A stretch of 64,000 nt of DNA from UBA9715 sp964553375 (GCA_964553375.1 CAZKKN010000003.1:18674-82673), one strand, 5' to 3'. Counted from the first letter of the stretch, positions 52,820-61,866 are shown. The notes: generated by a model from the letters alone, not told the origin. Numbers and translations are program-made.

Positions 52820-55800
52820 ATGATCGAAAGTGAAAAGAGAAACGAAATACTGGTGGCGCATTCCCAAAGCGCCGCAGATACCCATGGCTTCGGAGCCGCC
52901 CTGGCCGCGATGCTGCAACCAGGGGATATCGTGCTGCTCACCGGGGATCTGGGGGCAGGGAAAACCCAGTTCGTTCAAGGGGTCGCTTCAGGGTTGGGGG
53001 TCGCCGATGCGCCGGTGAGCCCCACGTTCAACCTCGTTATGAGCTACGACGACGGCCGGCTGCCGCTCCATCATTTCGACCTGTACCGGTTGGACCGCCC
53101 TTCTCAGCTGGAAGACATCGGTCTTGGGGAATACCTGGAAGGAGGCGGGGTGTGCTTCGTCGAATGGGCGGAGAGATTCCCTGAGGCCTTCGACCAGTGC
53201 CTTCGGATCGGCATTCGGAAAGGGGAGGGAAGCGAGCGCTGGTTTTGGGCTTCAGCCGAAGGCGAACGCAGTGCCGAGCTTTTAGCCTCATGGAAGGCTG
53301 TTTTGGATGGGGTGTCATCGGAGCCTGTGTCATCAGGAGCTGCACCTGTTGGAGGGCCGCGGATCGTCGAGGCTGCACCTGCTGGGGGATCAGGGGACGT
53401 CGAGGGCGCGCCCATTGGGAGGCCAGGAGCCCTTAAGACTACGCCCATTGATGAACCACGGACTATCAAGACCGCGTCCATCGGGGAATCATGGAACCCA
53501 GCAGCGCCGGTGGGGGAAGGGCGGCATGATACCCAGAGGCAGGGGGGTCATGATACCCAAAAGCAGAGAGGTGCCGCCACGCCGACAGACGCTGCACCTT
53601 CTTGCGTCTGGGCGGGAGAGCCGCTCGTGCTCGCCTTCGACACGGCCAATGAAGCCATAGCGGTTGCCTTGGGCGTGCTTGATGCAAACCGAAGAGCCGT
53701 CACTCCTTTCGTTACGCGCCAAATCGCAGCCCATCGGGCATCCAATACCACGCTTCTTCCCGCAATCGATGAGCTCATGGCTCAGATAAAGGCCCCTCGC
53801 AGCGCTTTGGCCTGCATAGCTGTGGGCCGCGGCCCCGGGTCATTCACCGGTGTGCGCATCGCTGTGGCCACGGCCAAGGGCATTGCACAGGCGCTGGGGC
53901 TTCCGCTTTTGGGGCTCTCCACTTTGGACGCGGTGGCGTGGCGCAGCTGGGACGCTGGCGTTCGCGGGGATGTACTGGTGGTGGCCGACGCCATGCGCAA
54001 GGAGGTCTACCCGGTGCGCTTCCGTCTGGATGAGACGGGAGTGAGCCGCCTGGAGGCCGATAGCGTTGTGAAAGCTCAGCTTTGCGTTCAAAGCATAGGG
54101 GGCTCTTCGACGCTTCAAGTCATCGGCGATGGCTTGGTGAAGTACCGCGACCTCTTCGCTCCAGTGGCCACCGTGCTCTCCGACAAGCTCTGGGAGCCTA
54201 CAGGCGAAGGGCTCCTTTTGGCCTTCCAGGCCGCCTGGCAAGCGGGGGAGGTGGACCCTTGCAACCCTGCTCGACATCAGCCTCAGCTGGTTCTCCCCGT
54301 TTATACGCGCCTTTCCGATGCGGAGGAAAACGAGCGGGCTCGGGCCTCTTGTGCAGCCGAGCGCAATCTGGCTACTGGAGTCCAAGACCTGGAAGATACC
54401 TCTCCGACCGACCGCCGGACCCTTCACGAGCTCTCGGCTCAAATGCCGGACCGCCACAGCGCTGCGGTGACGTACCGCCCTCTAGGCGCGGCGGATATCG
54501 CCCAGGTCGCTGCCTTGGAGGCGGCGGTCATGGGAAGCGATGCATGGAGTGAGACCGCTTTTGGCGGCGAGCTTGGCCAGCGTGGCCGGCTTTGGTGGGT
54601 TGCATGGCATGGCGGCGAGCTTGTGGGATATGCAGGGGCGCTGGTGGTGGATGGCGAGGCTCAGATACTGAAAGTGGCCGTTGCCCCTCCCTGGCGGCGC
54701 CAAGGCATCGCCGAGCGGCTTTTCGCGCTGGTGGCCGATGACGCGCGCAACCTTGGAGCATCCCGGTGCGCTTTGGAGGTGCGCGCTTCCAACGACGGCG
54801 CCCAGGCATTCTATGAGGCACTGGGATTGGCATCTTCAGGCACGCGTCCCCGATACTACTCAGATGGCGAAGATGCCGTTTTGATGGCTGGGCCGCTGCC
54901 GCGGTTCACCCATGGCGTTGGGGGAATGGAGCTGCAGCATCATGAGGCTCAGGCTAGCGCGCCTGTTCCCGCACAATCCGTCGGTGGGATGCCCACTCCG
55001 CCTCTCATCTTGGCCATAGAGTCCTCCTGCGATGAAACGGCAGCTGCCCTGGTGGATGGCGATGGACGGCTCCTTTCCGATGTCGTTGCGTCCCAGATAG
55101 ATTTCCATTCCCGGTTCGGCGGCGTGGTACCCGAGATAGCCAGCCGCAAGCATATCGAAGCTATCGGCGCAGTGTGCGACGAGGCTTTGGGCGCAGCTTC
55201 TTGGAGGGATTTGGATGCTCTGGCGGTGACTGCGGCTCCGGGTTTGCTCGGCGGCTTGGTGGTGGGGGTCGCCTTCGCCAAAGGCGCAGCTTGGGCTTTG
55301 GATCTTCCCCTGATCACCGTCAACCACCTGGAGGGCCATCTCTACGCTAATAAGATAGGCAATCCGGATTTCCAACCCCCTGCCGTGGCATCCGTGGTTT
55401 CCGGGGGCAATACCCTCCTCGTTTTCATGCGTTCCTGGGGCGATTACACCGTTTTGGGCCAGACCATCGATGATGCAGTGGGGGAGGCCTTCGACAAGGT
55501 GGCGAAAGCCCTTGGCTTGGGCTATCCCGGTGGCCCGGTGGTCTCCGCCTATGCCGCCCAGGGTGATCCCGAGGCCATCCCGTTTCCGCGGGCGATGCTC
55601 CATTCCCACGATTATCGCTTCTCTCTTTCGGGACTGAAGACCGCCGTGGTGAATCACATCCAAGGGTTGCGGGAAAGCGGTCGGGAACTGCCTCTGGCAG
55701 ATATCTGCGCGAGCTTCCAGCAGGCGGTGATCGACGTGCAGGTGGCCAAAGCCGAGACGGCGCTGCGGGAGACGGGTGCGCCAACCTTCTGCTTGGGTGG

Positions 55801-56008
55801 CGGCGTGGCGGCAAATCCTGCCTTACGCCAAGCCTATCAGGACCTTTGCGACCGGCTGGGGGTTCAGCTTGTCATGCCGCCTTTGGCTAGCTGCGGCGAT
55901 AACGCTGCTATGATCGCGCTGGTGGCCCTGGACCGCTTCAAGAATCATCGCTTCGCCGGCTTGGATGCCGATGCCCAGGCCCATGGCGCCCTGGATGAGC
56001 CCTATTGA
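52820..56008 (+). CDS. TsaE-TsaB-RimI-TsaD four-domain fusion protein
   Basis: A 1,062-residue protein joining four normally separate proteins. TsaE (1-150) has the P-loop GDLGAGKT at 42-49 and FVEWAERFPE. After a repetitive low-complexity linker (155-265) comes TsaB (268-480): LVLAFDTANEAIAVAL and GRGPGSFTGVRIAVATAKG. RimI acetyltransferase follows at 548-695, with acetyl-CoA loop VAPPWRRQGIAERL. TsaD is last (728-1062): ILAIESSCDETAAAL, the iron site HLEGH, and FSLSGLKTAVVNH. TsaBDE together make t6A on ANN-decoding tRNAs; RimI acetylates ribosomal protein S18. Separate genes or two-domain fusions are the norm; all four in one chain is notable. It starts 17 bases after the repeat array. Confidence 0.94.
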   Translation: MIESEKRNEILVAHSQSAADTHGFGAALAAMLQPGDIVLLTGDLGAGKTQFVQGVASGLGVADAPVSPTFNLVMSYDDGRLPLHHFDLYRLDRPSQLEDIGLGEYLEGGGVCFVEWAERFPEAFDQCLRIGIRKGEGSERWFWASAEGERSAELLASWKAVLDGVSSEPVSSGAAPVGGPRIVEAAPAGGSGDVEGAPIGRPGALKTTPIDEPRTIKTASIGESWNPAAPVGEGRHDTQRQGGHDTQKQRGAATPTDAAPSCVWAGEPLVLAFDTANEAIAVALGVLDANRRAVTPFVTRQIAAHRASNTTLLPAIDELMAQIKAPRSALACIAVGRGPGSFTGVRIAVATAKGIAQALGLPLLGLSTLDAVAWRSWDAGVRGDVLVVADAMRKEVYPVRFRLDETGVSRLEADSVVKAQLCVQSIGGSSTLQVIGDGLVKYRDLFAPVATVLSDKLWEPTGEGLLLAFQAAWQAGEVDPCNPARHQPQLVLPVYTRLSDAEENERARASCAAERNLATGVQDLEDTSPTDRRTLHELSAQMPDRHSAAVTYRPLGAADIAQVAALEAAVMGSDAWSETAFGGELGQRGRLWWVAWHGGELVGYAGALVVDGEAQILKVAVAPPWRRQGIAERLFALVADDARNLGASRCALEVRASNDGAQAFYEALGLASSGTRPRYYSDGEDAVLMAGPLPRFTHGVGGMELQHHEAQASAPVPAQSVGGMPTPPLILAIESSCDETAAALVDGDGRLLSDVVASQIDFHSRFGGVVPEIASRKHIEAIGAVCDEALGAASWRDLDALAVTAAPGLLGGLVVGVAFAKGAAWALDLPLITVNHLEGHLYANKIGNPDFQPPAVASVVSGGNTLLVFMRSWGDYTVLGQTIDDAVGEAFDKVAKALGLGYPGGPVVSAYAAQGDPEAIPFPRAMLHSHDYRFSLSGLKTAVVNHIQGLRESGRELPLADICASFQQAVIDVQVAKAETALRETGAPTFCLGGGVAANPALRQAYQDLCDRLGVQLVMPPLASCGDNAAMIALVALDRFKNHRFAGLDADAQAHGALDEPY
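53339..53572 (+). repeat. 33-bp and 24-bp coding repeats in the TsaE-TsaB linker
   Basis: Four 33-base units (53339-53371, 53372-53404, 53405-53437, 53438-53470) plus a partial fifth encode 11-residue repeats of the type AAPVGGPRIVE. Two 24-base units (53525-53548, 53549-53572) encode HDTQRQGG and HDTQKQRG. All keep the frame, so copy number can vary without breaking the fusion. Confidence 0.85.
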
Positions 56009-56100
56009 TCTACGCGGACCGGGCGAATGCGCATTGCCAGGAATCCCTATGTTGTGCAATCATATATGGATCATAGGAAGAATCGATAGGATGGTGAGCT

Positions 56101-56931
56101 ATGTTTTGCCCTAAATGCGGCGAGAATCTCCCTGATGGCGCACAGTTCTGTGCGAAATGCGGCAACCGGATGCAGGCATCTGCGGCCCCGGTCACACCTT
56201 CTGCTCAGGCCACGCCGGTGACACGCATCCCTGCCGCCGGTGCTGGAGCGGCTATGCCCGGTCCGGCTCCGGCTGCGGTTGCCATGGCGAAGCCGGCAGA
56301 CGCTGCCGGCGTGCTGCGCATTGCGACGATCGCAGTCATGGCCCTGGCGCTCGTGTTCTCGCTTCTGCCTTGGTTCGAGCCTTCTTCTTCCATCAAGGCC
56401 ATGACCAATGCGGCTTCTAGCCTGTTGCAAAACGAATCCGTGAGTCAGATCACCGGTGCGGTGGGTGCCAGCACTCCCAGTCTGTCCGCCATGGAGGACT
56501 CTTATGCGCCCTTCCAGTTCTTCGCTTTGGGCGGCACCATCGGCGACTATGCCAGGATCGCCCAGCAGGCCATGAGCGCTATGGGCTCCCTGTCCTCCAA
56601 CATCGGCGGCACATCGGCCTCCAATGCCATAGCCATAACCGGAATGGTCTCGGGGATCATCACGTTTGTCGGCGTGCTGTGGTTCATCGCCGCCATCTTG
56701 CTCGTTGTTGGGGCGATTCGCCTGTTCAAAAGCTCGAAGATCGGCCTCGCTTTGGCGGGGAGCATAATCCTTTTGATCATCGCGGGCATCTGCGCCACAT
56801 TCGTTGCCGGCGCCTTAGGGGAGCTTGGGTCCATGACCGCATTCCCTGCGCTTTGCCTGGTCGCCTCCATCGCCGCCATCGTGCTCATCGTGGTGACGAA
56901 GGCGCGCACGCCGAAGGTTTTAGCAGCTTAG
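56101..56931 (+). CDS. Zinc-ribbon membrane protein
   Basis: A 276-residue protein. Residues 1-22 form a zinc ribbon of the CPKC/CAKC pattern (MFCPKCGENLPDGAQFCAKC), followed by an Ala/Pro-rich linker and about four membrane helices (AVMALALVFSLLPWF; ITFVGVLWFIAAILLVVGAI; LALAGSIILLIIAGI; LCLVASIAAIVLIVV). A 75-residue Ser/Ala-rich extracytoplasmic loop separates the first and second helices. Such proteins are common in Actinobacteria but not characterised. It is upstream of a second zinc-ribbon gene; function unknown. Confidence 0.85.
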   Translation: MFCPKCGENLPDGAQFCAKCGNRMQASAAPVTPSAQATPVTRIPAAGAGAAMPGPAPAAVAMAKPADAAGVLRIATIAVMALALVFSLLPWFEPSSSIKAMTNAASSLLQNESVSQITGAVGASTPSLSAMEDSYAPFQFFALGGTIGDYARIAQQAMSAMGSLSSNIGGTSASNAIAITGMVSGIITFVGVLWFIAAILLVVGAIRLFKSSKIGLALAGSIILLIIAGICATFVAGALGELGSMTAFPALCLVASIAAIVLIVVTKARTPKVLAA

Positions 56932-57002
56932 GGCCTTTCTAAGCTATACAATGGCAACAGACCATATCTGCAGAAGAGCGGTTCGAGAGGAAGGATTCGA
57001 CC

Positions 57003-57596
57003 ATGGGTTTTCTGGATAACGTGAGTTCGGCGGTGAACCGGGGCACCAGCTCGGTGGGGCGCGCTGCGGATAAGGCGAAGCTGAAGTCCCAGTTGAGCGA
57101 AATCAACAAGCGCCGCCAGCAGCTGGCCGCCCAGCTCGGTGCCAGCCTCTATGATGCCACCAAGGACGATCCGGCTCTGCGTGCCGGTCGCGAGCCGCTT
57201 TTCGACGGCATCGCCGCCTGCGATGCCGAGCGCGCAGCTTGCCAGCAGCAGATCGACATCATCGACGCTCAGGCGGCGGCTGCAACGGTGGCGGCAAGCA
57301 CGTTTCAGTGCGCCGTGTGCGGAGCCACGATGAATGGCAACGACCTGTTCTGCGCCGGCTGCGGCACCCCGGCTGCTCGGGCCATGCCCCAGCAGCCGGC
57401 TCCCCAGCCTCCGGCGGCCTCCGGCGCTGCTTGCCCCCAATGCGGAGCCCCCGTGGGCGCCGATGACCTGTTCTGCATGTCCTGCGGCTGTAAGCTGGGC
57501 GGCGCTCCTGAGCAGGCGCCTGTTCAGGAGACGGTTACCGTGGTGGAGGAAGTGGTCATCGAGACCGCTCCGGAAAACCCGGAGAACAAAGCCTAG
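57003..57596 (+). CDS. Double zinc-ribbon protein with coiled-coil N-terminus
   Basis: A 197-residue soluble protein. Residues 1-95 are helical and charged with a coiled-coil look (KLKSQLSEINKRRQQLAAQLG). Then come two zinc ribbons: CAVCGATMNGNDLFCAGC and CPQCGAPVGADDLFCMSC, separated by a Pro/Gln linker. The tail is acidic. It follows the other zinc-ribbon gene by 71 bases and shares a CTAG stop overlap with convergent menG. A scaffold or membrane-adaptor role is possible; function unknown. Confidence 0.85.
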   Translation: MGFLDNVSSAVNRGTSSVGRAADKAKLKSQLSEINKRRQQLAAQLGASLYDATKDDPALRAGREPLFDGIAACDAERAACQQQIDIIDAQAAAATVAASTFQCAVCGATMNGNDLFCAGCGTPAARAMPQQPAPQPPAASGAACPQCGAPVGADDLFCMSCGCKLGGAPEQAPVQETVTVVEEVVIETAPENPENKA

Positions 57597-58372
57597 GCGC
57601 TTTCGGGAGCCTCTGACTTATACGCAACATGGACTGCGGCGATGCCGCCGCAATAGTTCTTCCAAGTCACATCCGTGAAACCGGCCTCCCGCATCAGGGA
57701 GGCCAAGCCGTCTTGGTCGGGGAATGCGCGGATGGAGCTCGAAAGATATACGAAACCCGACCGGTCGCCGGTCACAAGCCCGCCCCAGAAGGGGATCAGA
57801 TGGCGCAGATAGAAATGGTAGAGCCCGCGCCAAAGAGGGTTGCGGGGCCGGGAGAACTCCAGGCATACCAGGGCGCCACCGGGCTTCAATACCCGATGCA
57901 TCTCCCGCAGCGCCCGTTCGCGCTGGGGCATGTTGCGGATGCCATAGGCCATGGTGACCACATCGTAGCTCTCATCTTCGTAAGGGATGTCCTGGGCATC
58001 CACCACGTCGAAATCCACCGGCGTATCGCCGAAATCCCCCCGGGCTTTATGGGCCGCTGCCACTTCGAGCATCTCCGGGACCAAATCGGTGCACTGGATG
58101 TGGGCGGGATGGAAGGAGCGCGCTACGAATCGGGATACATCACCGGTACCTCCGGCGATATCCAAAACGTTGCTCTGGGAGGTGATGGGGGCTTGGGTCA
58201 TCATGCCGCGCAGCCAGCGCTTATAGGCGCCGAAGCTGGAAAGCGCATTGAAGCGCTCGTAGCGCCGGGCGATGCTTGAGAATATCTGCTTCACCCGCTG
58301 GGTGGACACATCGGCAGGTGCCGCGTTTCCGGTGGCGGTATCGATGGTTATTTCCTCCGGGAGCGCTACCAT
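57593..58372 (-). CDS. menG: Demethylmenaquinone methyltransferase
   Basis: The last step of menaquinone synthesis, SAM-dependent C-methylation of demethylmenaquinone. The 259-residue UbiE/MenG-family enzyme has VKQIFSSIARRYERFNAL, VLDIAGGTGDVSRFV, VVDAQDIPYEDESYD, MAYGIRNMPQRERALRE and GGALVCLEFSRPRNPLWRGLYHFY. The start codon at 58372 is divergent, 137 bases from the amidohydrolase gene that may act earlier in the same pathway. Its stop shares CTAG with the zinc-ribbon gene. Confidence 0.95.
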   Translation of the reverse strand: MVALPEEITIDTATGNAAPADVSTQRVKQIFSSIARRYERFNALSSFGAYKRWLRGMMTQAPITSQSNVLDIAGGTGDVSRFVARSFHPAHIQCTDLVPEMLEVAAAHKARGDFGDTPVDFDVVDAQDIPYEDESYDVVTMAYGIRNMPQRERALREMHRVLKPGGALVCLEFSRPRNPLWRGLYHFYLRHLIPFWGGLVTGDRSGFVYLSSSIRAFPDQDGLASLMREAGFTDVTWKNYCGGIAAVHVAYKSEAPESA

Positions 58373-58509
58373 GGAAAGCAGTATAGGGCCTCAGCGGCGG
58401 AGCTTTCGGCCCGAGTGGGCTAAATGATGCAGAAACCATATGAACGGCAGCGTCGGCCGCGGCAGATGATAATATGTTGCAGTCCCTAAAATGACAAGAG
58501 GAATGCCCA

Positions 58510-59865
58510 ATGCTGTTGAGCGCACAATACGTTATCCCAGTGACCAGCCACCCCATCACCGGCGGCGCGGTCCTCGTGCGCGATGGCGTCATCCGCGATG
58601 TGGGAGAAGCGGAGGCGATGCGCCTGCGCTACAGCGACGAGGAGGAGCGCGATTTCGGCGCTGCGGCGATCATCCCGGGGCTCATCGACCTCCACACCCA
58701 CTTGGAGAACTCGGTGCTGCGCGGGATCATCCCCGATCAGCCTTACGTTCCCTGGCTTCAGTCGGTGCGCCTGGCTGCAGCACGGCTGGATGTGCACGAC
58801 TGGCACGCTTCCGCGATCTATGGGGCCTTGGAGTCCCTCTCTGCGGGCATCACCTGCGTCGCCGACATATCGAGCACCGGCGCTTCCTGCGCTGCCCTCA
58901 CCAAGACGGGCTTGCGGGGCACGGTGTTCTACGAAGTGGGCACGATGGACAAACGCCGGGTGGAGGATGCCATGCGCATCGCCCGCAACGACATAGTCAA
59001 CTGGGCGGAATCCGTGGATTCCTCCCGGGTGAGCGTGGGCATCGCCCCGCGGGAATCCTTCGATTGCCATCCCTCCATCTACACTGAGGCTGCCCGGGTG
59101 GCCCGCGAGGAGAACATCGCCCTATCGCTTTATCTGGCGGCGAGCCGCGAAGAATACGATTTCATCCGCTGGGGCACTTCGGCCCTGTCGGTGGAGAACA
59201 GCGAGGACCGTCGCGGATTTGTGGAGATACCCCCTTGGCTTCCCACCGGCGTCTCTCCTGTGCGCTATCTGGTGAATTGGGGCGCTTTCGAAGCCGATAA
59301 CGTCATTGCCGCCCACTGCGTCCACGTGGACGGGGAGGACATCCGCAAACTGCAGGAATACGATGTTGCCATCGCCATCTGCCCGCGCTCTAACGCCCAG
59401 CTCTCCATGGGCGTTGCACCGCTTCTGGAGTTCGACCGCTCGGGACTGCGCGTGGGCCTGGGTACCGGTTATGCCGTGGCCACGGATTCTTCCGACATCC
59501 TCAAGGAGATGCGCTACGGCATGCTGCTCAACCGCGCCACCAACCCGGGACGTTTCGTGGCGCCTCACACCATGTTGCGCATGGCCACCATCGACGCCGC
59601 CCGCTCTTTGAAGCAGGAGGATAGGATAGGCTCCATCGAGATAGGCAAGTGCGCCGACCTCACGGCCGTGGACCTTTCGGGCTCAAGCCGTGTTCCTACA
59701 GCAGATCCCGAGGCGGTGGTGGTCAATTCCAGCTCGTCTTCGGATGTGCTCATGACCATGGTAGACGGCGAGATACGCTTTGAGAAGGACAAATGGAACG
59801 TCGATGTGGAAGTGGCCCGGGATATCGCTCGGGTGATCGACGTGAGAGGGAAGCTTAGGAAATAG
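58510..59865 (+). CDS. Amidohydrolase; candidate aminodeoxyfutalosine deaminase
   Basis: A 451-residue metal-dependent amidohydrolase. The metal site is GLIDLHTHLENSVLRG, with later VIAAHCVHVDG, VAIAICPRSNAQLSMG and ATDSSDILKEM. The segment PYVPWLQSVRLAA after HTHLE matches the aminodeoxyfutalosine deaminase (MqnX) type better than guanine or MTA deaminases. It is divergent from menG, supporting a menaquinone (futalosine) role. It could instead be an adenosine-analogue deaminase (MTA/SAH type). mqnA, mqnC, mqnD and mqnE are not in this window. A GAGGAAT ribosome site precedes the ATG. Confidence 0.65.
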   Translation: MLLSAQYVIPVTSHPITGGAVLVRDGVIRDVGEAEAMRLRYSDEEERDFGAAAIIPGLIDLHTHLENSVLRGIIPDQPYVPWLQSVRLAAARLDVHDWHASAIYGALESLSAGITCVADISSTGASCAALTKTGLRGTVFYEVGTMDKRRVEDAMRIARNDIVNWAESVDSSRVSVGIAPRESFDCHPSIYTEAARVAREENIALSLYLAASREEYDFIRWGTSALSVENSEDRRGFVEIPPWLPTGVSPVRYLVNWGAFEADNVIAAHCVHVDGEDIRKLQEYDVAIAICPRSNAQLSMGVAPLLEFDRSGLRVGLGTGYAVATDSSDILKEMRYGMLLNRATNPGRFVAPHTMLRMATIDAARSLKQEDRIGSIEIGKCADLTAVDLSGSSRVPTADPEAVVVNSSSSSDVLMTMVDGEIRFEKDKWNVDVEVARDIARVIDVRGKLRK

Positions 59866-59866
59866 C

Positions 59867-60082
59867 ATGGCTAAGAAGCAGACGAAATCGAAGCAGAAGC
59901 TCACGGCGAAGCAGATCGAGGAGCGGGCGCGGGCGGCCGAGGAGCGCGAGCGCAAAGCCAAGGCGGCGGCCGAGAAGAAGGCGCGCGGAAAGCAGATCTT
60001 CACCATCGTGGTGTGCGTTATATTGGTGTTGGCCCTGGGAATCCCAACCATCGGGCTTTCCATTCTGGGCGCCGGGCTGTAG
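59867..60082 (+). CDS. Small single-helix membrane protein
   Basis: A 71-residue protein whose first 45 residues are a Lys/Glu/Ala-rich, strongly basic helix (KQTKSKQKLTAKQIEERARA), ending in one hydrophobic segment (FTIVVCVILVLALGIPTIGLSIL). It starts 1 base after the preceding stop (TAGC-ATG) and precedes the TatA/B gene by 9 bases. It may be an adaptor for the Tat or membrane machinery; no family is recognised. Confidence 0.75.
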   Translation: MAKKQTKSKQKLTAKQIEERARAAEERERKAKAAAEKKARGKQIFTIVVCVILVLALGIPTIGLSILGAGL

Positions 60083-60091
60083 GAGGCTTGC

Positions 60092-60700
60092 GTGTTCGGC
60101 ATAGGTGGCTTTGAGCTATTCATAATCCTCATCTTCGGGTTCCTCATCTTCGGGCCCGATAAGCTCCCCGAGATAGCCAAGACGGTTGGCAAGGGCATCG
60201 CGCGATTCCGTCAGGCCCAGCAGGACATGAACGAGACGTTGGGTAACGAGAAGTTCATCGACTTGAACAACCCGGATGAGCCGTTCAAGAACCCCGTTGA
60301 GGTCCTTGATCGCGTAGCTAAGCGCCAAGAGGAGAAAAAGGCGAAGAAGGGCGCTGAAGGCGGGGAGGGGAAGCCTGCGGCCGAGAAAGCCGAGAAGTCT
60401 GAGAAAGCCGAGAAGCCGGCCGACCAAAGCGCAGGGGAGACTCCTGCGTCGAAGGCGAAGACGGACGGAGAGGCAGCGAAGGCGGCCGATGCGCCTGCAC
60501 AGGCGGAAGCGGAACCGGCTCCCGAATCGTTTACCGAGCGCAAAGCCCGCTACGAACGGGAGCGCGCTATGCGCCAAGCCCTCGAATCCACCGAAGAGCC
60601 CGATGAGCCGGCTGAACCTGCCAAGCCCGCTAAGGCTGCGGCACCGAAAGGGGCGACCGCTGAAACCCCTAAGGCTCAGTCCGCCAAGGGAGGTGAGTAG
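60092..60700 (+). CDS. TatA/TatB-type Sec-independent translocase subunit
   Basis: A 202-residue protein. The N-terminus is classical: FGIGGFELFIILIFGFLIFGPDKLPEIAKTVGKG, a short membrane helix, the FGPDKLPEIA hinge and an amphipathic helix. The long tail (about residues 75-202) is Lys/Ala/Glu/Pro-rich and low-complexity. The length is more like TatB than TatA. The start is the GTG at 60092 after AGGAGG. tatC follows after 2 bases. It moves folded, cofactor-containing proteins across the membrane. Confidence 0.9.
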   Translation: MFGIGGFELFIILIFGFLIFGPDKLPEIAKTVGKGIARFRQAQQDMNETLGNEKFIDLNNPDEPFKNPVEVLDRVAKRQEEKKAKKGAEGGEGKPAAEKAEKSEKAEKPADQSAGETPASKAKTDGEAAKAADAPAQAEAEPAPESFTERKARYERERAMRQALESTEEPDEPAEPAKPAKAAAPKGATAETPKAQSAKGGE

Positions 60701-60702
60701 CG

Positions 60703-61503
60703 ATGCCCATAGGTCCTGCGCGCATGCCTTTGATGGAGCATTTGGGTGAGCTGCGTATGCGCTTGATGCGCATCGTGGTGGTCCTTTTGGTGGCGGTATG
60801 CGTCTTCTACCTGGCCGCCGGCACCATGGGTCAGTTCCTGTTGCTGCCCATCGCCGAGTTCCTGCCTCAGACCGCTGACGGGTCGGTTGACCTGTTCTTC
60901 CTGAATGCCTTCGATCCCTTCACCGTGAAGTTCAAGATCGCCTTCTGGATGGCGGTCATCGCCACATCGCCCATCATCTTGTGGCAGATCCTCGCGTTCT
61001 TCCTGCCGGCCCTCAAGCCCAAGGAGCGCAAGTGGTTCACCCCCACCTTCGCTGCGGCGGTGGCCCTTTTCATCCTGGGCACGGTGTTCTGCTACCTGAT
61101 CATCTTGCATCCGGCTTTCCAATGGCTCACCGACCAGACCTCCGGTTTGGGTACCGTGGCTCCCAATGCGGCCTCCTATGTGGATGTGATCATCAAGTTC
61201 GAGCTGGGATTCGGCCTGGCTTTCGAGCTGCCCATCATCATCTTCTACCTGGTGCTTTTCAATATCGTGCCCTATAAGAAGCTGCGCAGCAGCTGGCGCG
61301 TCATCTACGTGGGGCTCATGGTGTTCTCCGCCATGGTCACCCCTGATGCGAACCCCGTCACCATGCTGCTCATGTTCGCGGCTTTGGTGGCGCTTTACGA
61401 GCTCAGCCTGTTGGTGGCTCGCATCGCCTTGGCGCGGCGGCTGAAGCGCAAAGCGGCCGAAGAGGCGGAACTATACGGTGACGAGCCGGATGACCAGGAC
61501 TGA
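60703..61503 (+). CDS. tatC: Sec-independent protein translocase TatC
   Basis: A 266-residue six-helix receptor/core protein of the Tat system. It shows MEHLGELRMRLMRIVVVLLVAV, FFLNAFDPFTVKFKIAFW, FFLPALKPKERKWF, FELGFGLAFELPIIIFYLV, and VTPDANPVTMLLMFAALVALYELSL. It begins 2 bases after the TatA/B gene. hypA starts 6 bases after its stop, linking export and hydrogenase maturation. Confidence 0.96.
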   Translation: MPIGPARMPLMEHLGELRMRLMRIVVVLLVAVCVFYLAAGTMGQFLLLPIAEFLPQTADGSVDLFFLNAFDPFTVKFKIAFWMAVIATSPIILWQILAFFLPALKPKERKWFTPTFAAAVALFILGTVFCYLIILHPAFQWLTDQTSGLGTVAPNAASYVDVIIKFELGFGLAFELPIIIFYLVLFNIVPYKKLRSSWRVIYVGLMVFSAMVTPDANPVTMLLMFAALVALYELSLLVARIALARRLKRKAAEEAELYGDEPDDQD

Positions 61504-61509
61504 CATCCC

Positions 61510-61866
61510 ATGCACGAGATGAGCATCATCGCAGGCGTGCTGGATTCCGTGGTACCTTCGGCCGTCCAAGCCGGAGCCACACGGGTGCTCTCCATCTCCT
61601 TGCGCATCGGGGATATGACCGAGGTGGTGGATGAGGCCCTTGATTTCGCCTTCGAGGTGCTCACCGAGGGTACCCTTTGCGAGGGAGCGCAGCTGAAGGT
61701 GGAGAAGGTGCACCCGGAAAGCGTGTGCTTCCAGTGCGGCCATCAGTTCAGCCACGACCGCTTCCATCGCTCCTGTCCCCAGTGCGGCAGCTTCGAGACC
61801 CAGCTCTCGAAGGGCCGTGAGCTGGAGATCGAGTCCATAGAGGTCGACCTTCCCGATGAGGAATAG
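61510..61866 (+). CDS. hypA: Hydrogenase nickel-incorporation protein HypA
   Basis: A 118-residue nickel metallochaperone. It starts MHEMSI, where His2 and Glu3 bind nickel. The zinc ribbon is CFQCG (about residues 72-76) and CPQCG (about 89-93). It hands nickel to the large subunit of NiFe hydrogenase, with HypB. It follows tatC by 6 bases and precedes hypB by 41. NiFe hydrogenase small subunits are Tat substrates, which explains the order. Confidence 0.96.
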   Translation: MHEMSIIAGVLDSVVPSAVQAGATRVLSISLRIGDMTEVVDEALDFAFEVLTEGTLCEGAQLKVEKVHPESVCFQCGHQFSHDRFHRSCPQCGSFETQLSKGRELEIESIEVDLPDEE

